From: Beauveria sp. NWAFU-1
Taxonomy: Eukaryota; Ascomycota; Sordariomycetes; Hypocreales; Cordycipitaceae
NCBI GenBank assembly: GCA_024472245.1
Contig: JANBXD010000005.1
Location: forward strand, 3,162,001-3,226,000
Length of the DNA: 64,000 nucleotides
Direction: 5' to 3'
The notes under the pieces were generated by a model. The model saw only the letters and a list, made by a program, of their open reading frames with translations, searched no databases and was not told the origin of the DNA. Of the stretch, positions 13,399 to 24,319 are shown one piece after another; position 1 is the first letter of the stretch; each line of letters begins with the position of its first letter. A program made the position numbers and the translations under genes.

Positions 13399-16043
13399 CT
13401 ATGCAGAGAGCGGCTTCTTAGCTCGAATCTCGCGAATCGTATCACGCGTCCTTGCATTCTCCTCAAAGCTCGCCTTGATCAGATCCACAACCTCGTCCAC
13501 CGTAAAGTAGAGACTGAGCTCGCTGTCGCACCAGAGATATTTGACCTCGTTCAGGTTGCTCTGCAGCACCTCGCCGAGGTACTTGAGACGCAGCCAGCTT
13601 GGCGCGTACTGCGCCGTCGCCGGCACCTCGTCCTCTGTGGGCGCCGTATCGCTGAGCTTGCTGGGCAGATAAAGGTCGTCCAGCTCAGTCGCCGCAGAGA
13701 TGAGCTTGGCAATGTTGTAGGCTTCATCTTGACCAATGGAGCTCATTTCGAGCACGTCGCTAATCAGACGCGTGGCCAGCGTGTCCACGAGCGATCCAAT
13801 AGCCTGCGACCAGACAGATCGTGCGAGAATCGTTTCCCAGGTACTGGCCATGGTTCGTATGCGTGTTGTTCCGGCTTCCACAGCTCCCTCCATCTCGTCT
13901 TGCTGCAGCAAGCTTTGCGAGTCGCCCAGTAGATCTTGCAATACGGTTCGTTGAATGCTCATTTCGGCGGCGTAGCTGCGGTTCGCAAAGCTCTGCAACG
14001 TCTTGATATCGTTATCCAGGCGCAGCATGGCTTTTGCTCGAGGTGTCACATCTTCGCGTTCCTTCCAGCTCGCACTGAATTCCCCGAGCTTTTCAGCCAG
14101 ATACATTGCGTCATTATACAAATACCTGGTGCTGTTAGTCAACATCTTGCACAAGTATTGGGTCAACGTACATGTTGCCCCCTACTTCAAGAGAGTAATA
14201 ATGAGGCGAGACTGCTCTGAATAATGCCAAAGCAAAAGTTGGCAGGCCAAAGAGACCTGGTGCTGTTCCAGCCACGAGACTGTACTCCCCATCCTCTCTT
14301 GTTAGAGCCAAGCCATCGTCCAGTACTGAAAAGATGAGTTCCAGAACGGGCTCTGGCATGGAGGAGATGCTATATGTTTCCTTGAGAATGAGCTCGCGCG
14401 TTTCGTCGGCTTGTAGCCTTGACTTGGGGGCCACTTTAGCAGGCTTTGGCTCAACGGCTCTTGGCTTTGGCCCAGGCTCAGTAGTTGCATCGTCATCCCA
14501 TCCCCAAGCGTCGGCGCCGTCATCTCCGGCTGTGTCGGCCTTGACACTCTCTTGGTTTTCATCTGCGCCCTCACCCCAACCGCCCCAGGCGTCGGCGCCC
14601 TCATCATCTTCCATCGGTGTATCTCCAGTATCTTGAGTCGCTTCGACTGCTGGCTCTTCTTCGTTCCAAGCAACCCCCCAATCATCATTCCAATCGGCAG
14701 TATCTGCCGCGGCGCCAGCACCCGTGGTAGCAAGCTCCTTGCCTTCGGCAACAGTAACCATGTGCTTTTCAATCTTTACAACCTGCGTGGGGTCTCCGAT
14801 ACCGCCCGCGAACCTATTCCGTACACTATCAAGGGCTGTATCGCGACATTTTCCAAGCCAAGTCATGGGCGCCTTTTCAGCCCACGTAGAAATTCGTTCC
14901 AGGCCGGTGTATCCATTTTCGTTCAATGCTGTGCAGAACTGTTGTGTTCGTTGGATGACGTGCTGGAAAGTGTCCATATTTTGAAGTGATGAGGGTACGG
15001 CCTTGTTGAGCCAGTCATCGATGAGTTTCGGTATCACGTCTGCAACCATTTGGCTGGAGAAGTTGGGTAATAGATCAGCCGGAAGCTTCTTTGCAACAAA
15101 GAAGAAGACGGTCTCGAGATCTGTTAGCAGGTTATCGATGGAGTGATCTGTTGGCCCGGAGAAGCTGAGTTCGTCGGCATTGGCAGAAATGCTCATCAAC
15201 GAAGTGGCGTGGTAGTCCATACGGGGGGAGACGATTGACGTGTCGAGGTTGTGCCATAGCTGTTCTAAGCGCTCGTCAACTTCCTTGTATGCTTTCAGCC
15301 CGATGGAAGCATCTCCAAGGGTCATGCTGCCGTCTTCAGATGTGTCGCGAATGGTGATTTTACACGAGTCGACGTCAACGTTGACCATGGATTTCCATAT
15401 TTGATTGAAGACTTGGTAGGCCGACGACTTAAGCTCAAAGGCACGAATGTCGAGAAGTCGCATGACGCGACTTGATCGCGCTGCATTGACATTGCCCAAG
15501 GCAGCTCGCGACTCTTCCAGAAAGCGCAGAGATTCCAAAATGCGCTTCTCGGCAAGCGCCTGCTCGGCCTGCATTAGCAGCGCATTGACTCCCTTGATGC
15601 TGCGCAGGACTTGGTACAATTGCTGGCTATACTGGACCTCGCGATTTATAAATTCGACCTTTTCTTCTGCATCAAGGATCGCTTCGCCGGATACGTCGGG
15701 CGCCTCGGATTGGCGAGTGATCTCGTTTGCCATGGTCTTGGAGCGGATGATGTCTTCCTGGAGCGATTTCGCATTTTTGGCCCAGGCACTGACGTCATCT
15801 TTCGTTTCTTCATTTATTTGATGTATCTCGGCCTATGGATCGATTAGCCTTTGTTGCGCTTCGCGGCCGGCGGCGACGCCATACCTCGAGCTCTACCCCT
15901 GCCTGGATTAGGCTGTCAATCGCGGGCTGCAGGTCGGTGCCTGAGACGGGCGGCAGAGTGTTGGCGTCTTCTGGAAAGCGTCCATTGAGACAAAATGCCA
16001 TTATGGCATCGCCAATCTTGACTGGATCCATTGTGGCAGCCAT
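13399..16043 (-). CDS. Dsl1/ZW10-type vesicle tether subunit
   Basis: Likely the fungal ZW10/Dsl1 subunit of the ER tethering complex that receives COPI vesicles in Golgi-to-ER retrograde traffic. Three exons on the minus strand: 16,043-15,885, 15,832-14,172 and 14,125-13,399, with introns of 52 and 46 nt; both have GT-AG ends and CTAAT/CTAAC branch sites, and frames join cleanly to 848 residues. The N-terminal half is helical and coiled-coil-like. Residues about 434-501 form a strongly acidic linker with repeated tryptophans (DWNDDWG, DAWGGWGEG, DAWGWDDD), the kind of segment by which yeast Dsl1 contacts COPI coat subunits. ATG at 16,043 is the first in frame; a second Met lies four codons on. 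It is divergent from the M16 protease gene, 771 bp away. Family assignment rests on overall character and the linker; Dsl1 versus ZW10 naming is uncertain. Confidence 0.8.
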
Positions 16044-16814
16044 GCTTTCGTGTCTGTTTGCCCAGGGTGTGTCGAGGAGCCCGGAAGCTCCAAAGAGGCA
16101 ACGACTGTCACCTGGCCCGCCTGTTGTTGAAGCTGGTGATCCCTCTCGTATCGATTACTAATTCACAGGCATGGTTGGGGCCGCGATCGGTGGTTATGGC
16201 CCTTCGCCGGTGGCGCTGTTCAGTGGTCGGGTTGTGCAAGCTGTCAATTTCAGGACAGCTTGTGAGGTCATCCAGACATAGCTAGCCTAACGAGGCGCGC
16301 AGGCCATGTAGCCATCAAATCCCAATTAGGTTTAGCGTCTTTTGACCAAGGGCCGCAGTGCGTTGTACCCCACCATGCATCTCGACTTCGATTTAATTGA
16401 TGCGCATGCTGTGAATCCGACTCTTGACTGACTCACACACCTCACCGACAGTAGAAATACTGTTGTCTACGGTATTTGACGCTGAATCACGTACGTGTAA
16501 CCCCAAATGACAGTGACGACAAGCCGTTGCTCTTTCGTGCAGTGTTCTTCACCAGGCGTTCCCTTGTTTGCTACCCCGCCATGCGCCCGCCATACTAGTT
16601 CTTCACGTAAATTGGACAGCACCTAACCTTCGACCTAGCATACCAACTCGACAGCAAGGTCAACCGCCAGAATATTGATGGTGCGCTTGTATCGAGAAGA
16701 GATATTTATCAGAACCCTAGCTTTTGGTACGTGCTGAGTGAGTGCTCTGCTGGCAATCTCCCGTGGACCGAGTAGACGCAATTAACTCTTCGTAGATAGA
16801 TAGCTCCCGACACA
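16044..16814. promoter_or_regulatory. divergent intergenic region, Dsl1/ZW10 and M16 protease
   Basis: About 770 bp between two divergent start codons, so both promoters must lie here. I see no long open frame and no repeat. A TATA-like AGATATTTATC lies near 16,698-16,708, roughly 110 bp before the M16 start; its function is a guess. Confidence 0.5.
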
Positions 16815-19800
16815 ATGCCTTCCGAGAAACGCCAGTCTGGGTTTAAAAAACTCCAAAGCTTTGAGACCGACTATGCGCCCTGCACAATTACTCAGTATGT
16901 CTCTGAACGCAGTGGCATGCAAGTTGTCGTCGCCGACCGCAAAGGGCCCAAGATCAACGGCTACTTCACGCTAGCCACCGAGATCCTCGATGACTCTGGT
17001 GCTCCCCATACTCTGGAGCATCTCATCTTCCTCGGATCGAAAAGCTACCCCTATAAGGGTCTCTTAGACAAGCTTTCCTCGCGCGCATACTCTGGCACCA
17101 ACGCCTGGACCGCCACCGACCACACTGCCTATACCCTCGAAACCGCAGGCTGGGAAGGCTTCTCGCAGATTCTTCCCCTGTACCTCGAACACGTTCTACT
17201 TCCTACTCTTACCGATGAGGGTGTCGTGACAGAGGTCTGGCATATTGATGGCGAGGGCAATGATGCTGGTGTCGTTTACTCGGAAATGCAGAGCGTCGAG
17301 AACAATGGCCCCGAAATCATGGATCTCAAGGCCCGTCGCCTCCTTTATAACAAGAATATCGGCTTCCGCTACGAGACAGGTGGTATGCCCGGCGCTCTTC
17401 GTATTCTCACCGCCGACAGAATTCGCGAATTCCATAAGGATATGTACCAGCCTCGTAACCTCTGTGTCGTCATTGTTGGTGAGACGGACCACAACGATCT
17501 CCTTCAAAAGCTCGGTGATTTTGAAGACAGTATCGCTGATGAAATTCCTGCTCTCAACACTCCATTCAAGAGGTAAGGTGACACGTATCGTGATTCACAC
17601 ATTCCATACTAACTTATGCAAGACCTTGGGTGGACTCTGAGCAACCTCAAGCCTTGACGGAAACTATTGTGACTACTGCTGAATTTCCTGACGATGATGA
17701 ATCTACTGGTGAGATTTTGGTTGGCTTCTTTGGCCCCAACTGTGTCGACCTCATTGCCACATCTGCTCTCAACGTCGTTCTTACCTATCTCTGTGGTTCT
17801 TCCGTCTCGGTACTCGAGAACATCATGGTTGAAAAAGAAGAGCTGGCTAGCTCCGTTTCACACTGGTGGGATTCTCGTCCCAACTCTGTCGTCTGGCTGC
17901 AGCCTACAGGCGTCGAGGCGAGCAAGCTCGAGTTCGTGGAGAAGCGTCTTTTCGAGATTCTTAAGGACGTCGCCTCTAAGCCTCTGGACATGGAATACAT
18001 GACCGAGTGCATCAAGAGAGAGAAGCGACAGGTTAAGTACCATGCCGAGAACTCGGAATCATTCTTTTCCACCAACATTATTACAGACTACCTCTTTGGT
18101 AAGCGCGACGGCTCTACGCTTAGAGACCTTGAAAGTCTGCACGAGTACGCCGTCTTAGAGAAGTGGTCAGACCGTGAATGGCGCGAATTTATCAATAAAT
18201 GGTTCCTTGACGCTCACCACATCTCCATCCTTGGAAAACCCTCCGTTGAGCTCGCTGAAAAGACGAAGAAGGCGGAGGAAGAGCGTGTCGCAAAGCGCAA
18301 GGCAGAGCTAGGCAAGGATGGACTTGAGAAGCTCGCCACGAAGCTCAAGGCCGCTCAGGAAAAGAATGACCAGCCTATCCCACCCAAGGTCCTTGACCAG
18401 TTTGAGGTTCCCGGTACTGAGTCTATTCATTTCATAGAGTCCGACACAGCTCGCTATGGCAAGGCCAAAGCAATTGGTGCTGGCATTGGTGCCACCCAGG
18501 GTGTCATTGATGCAGCTCCAGCTGGCAAGCTGCCTCTGTTCATCCAGTTCGAGGATGTGCCCACCAGCTTTGTCCACATCACCATTCACCTCGGCACCTC
18601 GAAGGTGCCGGTTGAGCTAAAGCCTCTGATGCCCATCTTTACCGATAACTTCTTCAACACCCATATTATGCGGGACGACAAGCTCGTCAACTTTGAGCAA
18701 GTCGTCATGGAGCTTGAGCGAGACAGCGTCGGCTACGGCCTTGGTTCCGCGCGTCTGCTCGGCGACCCCGAAGGCATCGCCATCCAGTTCCAGATCGAGC
18801 CTGAAAAGTACGCGGCCGCTGTGGAATGGATTCGCACCATGATGTTCGACTCCGTCTTTGACCCACAGAGGCTCAAGGCTGCTGTTTCCAAGGCACTCGC
18901 CGACATTCCCGAATCCAAGCGCAACGGTCAAGGCATGGCCGCGGAGATTGACGCTGCCATCCATTTGGACCACTCGAGTGTTACCGTCGCAAAGCGCGTC
19001 CTGGTGCGCGCTGTCTACCTCAAGCGCCTCAAGAAACTTCTTAAAAGCGACCCCGATAAGGTCGTATCCTGGTTCAACACAATCCGCGCTTCACTCTTTA
19101 CCTTTGAGAACCTTCGCCTCCTCGTTGCCGCGCGCATCTCCACACTACCTGACCCCATCACGACCTGGGACAATCTCGCCGCGGCTCTCAGCAGTGAGCC
19201 CAAAGAGATGATTTCCGTCCCGGCGCTGTCCGCACTCCTCAACGACGAGGGCCGCAAGCCGGGCTCCGTCGGCGCCACCATTGTGCCCATGGCCTCCCTC
19301 GACGGCTCCTTTAGCGTCAGCACAGCCGCCGGTCTGTCGTCCTACGCTGACCCGCGCCTGCCCGCCGTCATGGTCGCCATCAGCTACCTTGAGCAGGTCG
19401 AGGGCCCGCTGTGGGTGGCCGTTCGCGGTGCGGGCTACGCCTACGGCACGCATTTTTCGCGCAGCATCGACGCCGGCATTCTGTGCTACCGCGTGTACCG
19501 CTCCCCGGACGCCGCCAAGGCTATTACCGCCTCGCGCGAGGCCATCCGCAAGATTGCCGACGGCGAGGTGCCCATTGACAAGCATCTGCTCGAGGGCAGC
19601 GTCTCCCAGATTGTCGTCACTTTTGCTGACGAGCAGTCGACCATGCCGAGCGCCGCGCAGCAAAATTACATTCAGGGCGTCGTGCGCGGGCTGCCCAAGG
19701 AATGGAGCAAGGAGATTTTGCGCCGCGTGCGTGCCGTCACAGAGGAGGAGATGAGAGCGGTCATGACGGAAGTCATTCTGCCGTGCTTTGCTCCGGGGAA

Positions 19801-20088
19801 GAGCAACGTGACCATCACCTGCGCCAAGATTATGACCGAGGTATGTATCCAAATGTCAGCGGTGAAATAGGAAAATCAAGCTAACGAGGGCTACAGAACA
19901 TGGAAGCGTCCATTAAGGCGATGGGGTACAAGGTGCAGACGCATGAGCTTAGCGACTTTCATGATGATTACGGCCTCGCGGCGCCGGAAGGTGATGACGA
20001 AGAGGATGACGATGAGGAGGATGAAGATGATGATGATGATGAGGACGATGAAGATGAAGACGATGAGGACGAGTCTGATGAGGAGTAG
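16815..20088 (+). CDS. M16C zinc metalloprotease, Yol098c-like
   Basis: Insulinase-superfamily (M16) peptidase resembling the uncharacterised fungal Yol098c group; substrate unknown, probably cytosolic since no targeting signal is visible. Three exons: 16,815-17,572, 17,623-19,840 and 19,897-20,088; introns of 50 and 56 nt carry CTAAC branch sites. Spliced length is 1,055 residues, close to the family's roughly 1,040. The inverted zinc motif HTLEH is at residues 65-69, and the third ligand is probably Glu157 in VVYSEMQ, as in the presequence-protease group. The rest forms the expected four-domain clamshell length, and a charged linker lies near residue 450-490. The last 40 or so residues are almost purely Asp/Glu and are encoded mostly by exon 3. 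The gene converges on STE24. A second M16C protease (Cym1) lies 12.5 kb further on but is only distantly similar. Confidence 0.9.
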
Positions 20089-20494
20089 TAGAGACTATAT
20101 CGTTTAAAGATTTAGATGCCAACATCGCAAGACAAAAAACACGGCGAATCCGTACATCGGAGAAACAAACATGATGTGAACGAATAAAGTGAATGTATTC
20201 AGACGCACATGCATGTGCGACACGACCTGATACATCTTGTTGGACTAAACGAAATCGATTTAGAGTGAATTACTCGAGCGCACGTGCGCGTGCGACACGA
20301 TCTGATGCATCTTTTTTGAATTGTACGAAACCAATTTAAAGTGACTTACTCAGACGCACATGCGCCTGCGACACAACATGATGCATCTTGTTGGACTCTC
20401 CATGCCTGTATTCCAAGCAACGCTTTTTCGTGTGCGACTGTTTTCAAAGCATTCTAATGCATTTTCCCCGACAATTACAACATTTTTTGCTGCT
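20089..20494. other. convergent 3' intergenic region with tandem repeat
   Basis: 406 bp between the stop codons of the M16 protease and STE24, so it holds both 3' UTRs. Most of it is a 75-bp tandem repeat listed separately. No coding frame. Confidence 0.7.
20201..20397. repeat. 75-bp tandem repeat, 2.6 copies
   Basis: Units start at 20,201, 20,276 and 20,352 (period 75-76); the third is cut after about 46 bases. Shared landmarks are a GCACATGC or GCACGTGC core, GTGCGACAC or CTGCGACAC, TGATGCATCTT, and CGAAATCGATTTAGAGTGA or CGAAACCAATTTAAAGTGA. Each copy begins with a palindromic core; in copy 1, GCACATGCATGTGC is a perfect 14-base palindrome. It lies between two convergent genes. Confidence 0.85.
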
Positions 20495-21978
20495 TTACAA
20501 CTCCTCACGGCCAGAGGCCTTGACGACTTCCTCCTTATCCTCGACGACAACCTTGCGGTCGCTCTCCCAGCCGAGAGCCTTGAGGCGCTCCGACAGGTGG
20601 GGATGGGAGAAGTGGTAGCTGGCGTACATCCAGTCGGCGTCCATGGTGCTGAGGTTCTGCTTGTGGAGCTTGATGAGGGCAGTGGACAGATCCGACTTGA
20701 AGCCGAGGCCGAAGGCAAAGTCGTCGGCTTCAAACTCAAACTTGCGGGAGAGCATGTTGAGGGCGAGCTGGAGGACCGTGTCCATGGGGGAGAGGGCATC
20801 GGAGAAGAGGATGAAGCCAATGACAATGGGGTGGATGTTGTGGAAGCCGAAGGCGGAGTAGAGAGACTTGTTGTTGATGAAGACGGAGAAGAGACTGAAA
20901 ATGTACAGCAGGTTGATCTGAGAGATTCCAAAGAGACGGGTAGTGTGACCGAGCTTCCAGTGGCCAAGCTCGTGGGCAAGAATGGCAAGCACCTCGTCCG
21001 TCTCACTCTTCTCGAGCAGGGTGTCGTAGATGACGATGTGCTTCTTCCAGGGAAGACCGTAGAAGAAGGCGTTGGAGTGAGCGCTGCGCTTGCTGCCGTC
21101 AATGACGTAGAGCTCTGAGAGAGGGAACTTGAACTTGTCGGCGAGGGCGTTGACTTTGGTCTTGAGCTCGCCATCCTCGAGCGGGGAGAGCTTGTTGAAG
21201 AGGGGCTGGATAAAGATTGGGTAGGCAGTGATGGCGAAGAGCTGGATACCGGCGGCAAAGGCCCAGAGGTAGAATACGAATCCAGTGCCCGTCTTTTGGA
21301 TAATCTTGAGGAAGCCGGCCAGGATGGGCGGGACGACGACGGCGAGGATGAGGTTGGACTTGATCATGTCGGTGACAAAGAGCGCAGGGGTCTGCTTATT
21401 GAAGCCGAATTTTTCTTCGAGAACAAAGGTGCTGTAGAGCTTGGCCGGGAGGCCGAGCAGCTGCTGGACGAGGATAAAGGTGAGGACAAAGACGATGGAG
21501 TGGCTGATTTCGCCAGAGAAGCGGGCGGGCGCGAAGCGCAGCAGCCAGTCGCCCGTCAGCGACCACAGCTTGGGGAGGACATCAAAATGGATAAAGGCAA
21601 AGTTTTGAATCTGCGACCAGAGGCCGCTGACGAGGCCGAACTGGGCCTTGGCGCGGCCGTAGGCCTGCGACTTGTCAAACGTGTCCTGCGGAATCTCCTT
21701 GGCAAGCACGGCGGGCGGCTTGGTCGCCTGCAGGACGCGGTACTGGCGAAAGGTGAGGAGCGATTCGAAGATGTACTGGCCGACGGAGAAGCCGAGGATG
21801 AGCTTCTTCCAAGGGAAGAGCGGGCGGTCGAGGATTTGCGCGAGGCGCTGGAAGGTGGAAAGTTGGTTAGCCTTTGGGTTTTGCAACGTCCATGCGCATG
21901 CGGTGCGATGATGGGGGAGTCTGGGGGGTGTGCCAATTGACCGAGTTAGACAATGCGGCATACCTGAAGAAAGTCCAT
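20495..21978 (-). CDS. STE24: CAAX prenyl protease Ste24
   Basis: ER and inner-nuclear-membrane zinc metalloprotease that removes the terminal tripeptide of prenylated CAAX proteins and, in fungi, makes a second cut in a-factor-type pheromone precursors. Two exons: 21,978-21,964 (five codons, MDFLQ) and 21,847-20,495, separated by a 116-nt intron with GTATGC donor, GCTAACC branch site and CCAG acceptor; an unspliced ATG at 21,961 gives an unlikely N-terminus. The 455-residue product matches the family length (453 in yeast). HELGH is at residues 297-301 and the third zinc ligand is probably Glu376 in KFEFEAD. Several hydrophobic spans (about 20-40, 75-90, 120-140, 168-190, 195-215, 310-330, 345-355) fit the seven-helix barrel. 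The short C-terminal tail lacks a clear KKxx signal. Confidence 0.95.
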
Positions 21979-24319
21979 GATGACGAGTGGGCTAAATTCG
22001 TAGCCGACGACGTCTGGACAAGTGATGAAGAGGGGTTTTGAGGTGAAGGGAGTGGCAGCTCTGTGAGATTATCAAGCCGTCAGCGCGGCACGCGGCAGGC
22101 CAGGGTGTCCACTTGTGTCGTGTTCCTGATTTCCCCACACTTTGGCGATGGCGATGCTAACAACGGCTACAAGGAGCAGATGCATATAAAATTCGAATAG
22201 AGTGCTTGTCTACTATTTTCGACATCAAGGCCAGCAGAGAGACGAGTTTCGCCAAAAAATCCCGAGATTTGGAGCGCCTCTGGTCCTGGTGAGCCACGGT
22301 GTCTCGATGCAGAGGTTCCTCAGCCGTGGTGGGATCGACAGACTCAGCACTAGCAAAACTACATTTCGCCTGGTTTTTGGCGGTATTGACCGTTGATTCC
22401 CGTCTTAAACCCAAGCGATAACCGCTCTGGACGCGGCGTGTCGCCAACGACACCATCCCCCATCCTCGCCATTCCGCCATTGGGTATCATCGCTTCCAAC
22501 AAGAACGCGCCTTTTGGCGTGCATCTGTCGAATAGTTCTCACTCTGCTGCACCTCTCCTCAATTGGCTCAATATTGATCGATGGAATAAACTGGACGTAT
22601 TTCTTGAATCGCGGGAATTCTTGTGCAAAGGAGCTTCAAGACCAGCTAGCCTCCTTGGCTTTGTCAAGCGTTTGAGACAACTTTGCCCATTACACCAGGA
22701 TAAACTGAGAATACTGGCCTTAGAAGCATTTTGAGACCGGCAAGGATATAATATCGCGTAATTACCCCGTTGATGGCGACAGCTTGCTAGCTGGAGGCGT
22801 TAACCCTTTTTGCGGTCCTCTCTAGCAGCTCCGACGGAAGAAACGGCGCACGCTCACACAAAAGTCAAAATACTCACGACGGACAGATTTAACCAGCCAA
22901 TTCTGCGCCAAAGAAAGTCAATGCTGTGACCGAGACATTCAATGCTGAGTCAAAGACATTTTTCCCTCCTTACCCATGGCCTTGGAGACTCGTAAATCTT
23001 ATTAAGTTGGGCGTACATGATAGTACATTATGCTGCACCCGAAACATCCGTCAAATGCCTCGAGGTGAAGGATAGTTTGGTGGTTCTAATCAGTATTGTC
23101 ATGTGCATCTGTTGATACTTTGTTCGGCCTTGAGGTTGTATTCGAGTTCGCATAGCTCACCCAATGGCCAACCCTCTGACCGTCTTTCCGGGCATTATCG
23201 GGATCTCATGTGATAGAATAAGACGCAAAGTCTGACTCTCTTTCCTTAATCACGAGTTGCGACTCCGCTTCGCTCTTTCTCAAGCCGGTTCTTGCACATG
23301 TCTCAAACTCATCAGGAGATACCACGATAGAGACACCAGCGAGGGGATATGGACCACTCTCGGCATTCGATTATATCAACGAAGATATATCATAGCAGTC
23401 GAAGTAGGACCGAGAGTAAAGGCGACGTGCAGACTAATGAACACGGTCATGCCGACACGATTTATTGTTCCGCAGTGGCGTCGTGGCACTTTTCCAGAGC
23501 TCTAACTTGCTCCGCGCACAACTCGATGCCAGTATTGAAGAAGCAGAGTTTTCAGTGGCCCGATTATCTACAGGAGTAGACTGACGAGGACTCACCCAAG
23601 CATGCGCACTGGCTCGTCTCTTTTATCTAACCGTTACTATTACCGTGTATAGCCGGCTTATTAAGGTACTCCGTACGTCTCATTAGTACGCTGAGCTATA
23701 GAGATTACGGATATCCGGCGTATTGCAACGTTGAATCTTATTCGCCGCAGCGGGGGCGTCGAGCTATTTGAGACCGGGGATGTGAAGGGCACAGGTAGGT
23801 CAGAAATGACCAATCAAGTTGACGATAGGTTCGGCCTTTCCGCCATGCAGTGGCAGGGTCCCCGGACGCCACCAACCTAAACCACGCCACGATAAGGCGG
23901 AAGAACTCGGCAGTTAGCCAAGAGTGGGCGTCTTGGCGCCAATATGCAGCAGCATCAGTACGCCATAGTCTTTGTGGCAGAAGACTTGAGGAATATTTTC
24001 AAAATTTTATACAAAGTTACTCAGGACACTTTTCTCATCGTGAGCGGGAATGGACCCTTTGATGGAGCAGGAGCCATCGCCGCGCGGCCGTCTCATGACT
24101 CGCGAGCAAAGGTTTGAAAGTTGACGGCTTGTCTGTCGAGTACGCGCTGCGAGGTTGCTCGAGGAGGCTTGAGACGATAGAATGCCTCAACGGCAAAATG
24201 TAATAAGTAGCTGTGTCGCCTGCAGTTGGAGAGAGTCCAAGCAGCACCGGCTACATCGACTACATCAGCAATTCTACGAGTGCAGAACAGACCGGCTTAG
24301 AAGCAGCATCCTTGCAAAC
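21979..24319. other. gene-free stretch
   Basis: About 2.3 kb without a supportable gene. The first few hundred bases must include the STE24 promoter. Remaining frames are short and lack codon bias; one copy of the TACTCCGTA motif is at 23,667. There is no clear repeat, tRNA or transposon gene. Confidence 0.55.

Noticed and set aside
19145..19852. 235-codon antisense frame over the M16 protease
   Set aside because: Same codon-bias artefact; no family features.
20350..21258. 302-codon Ser/Pro-rich minus-strand frame inside STE24
   Set aside because: Out-of-phase shadow of STE24 with extreme Ser/Pro bias.
23257..24062. Several short frames upstream of the enterotoxin-like gene
   Set aside because: 70-80 codons, mixed composition, no shared frame that could be joined by plausible introns.
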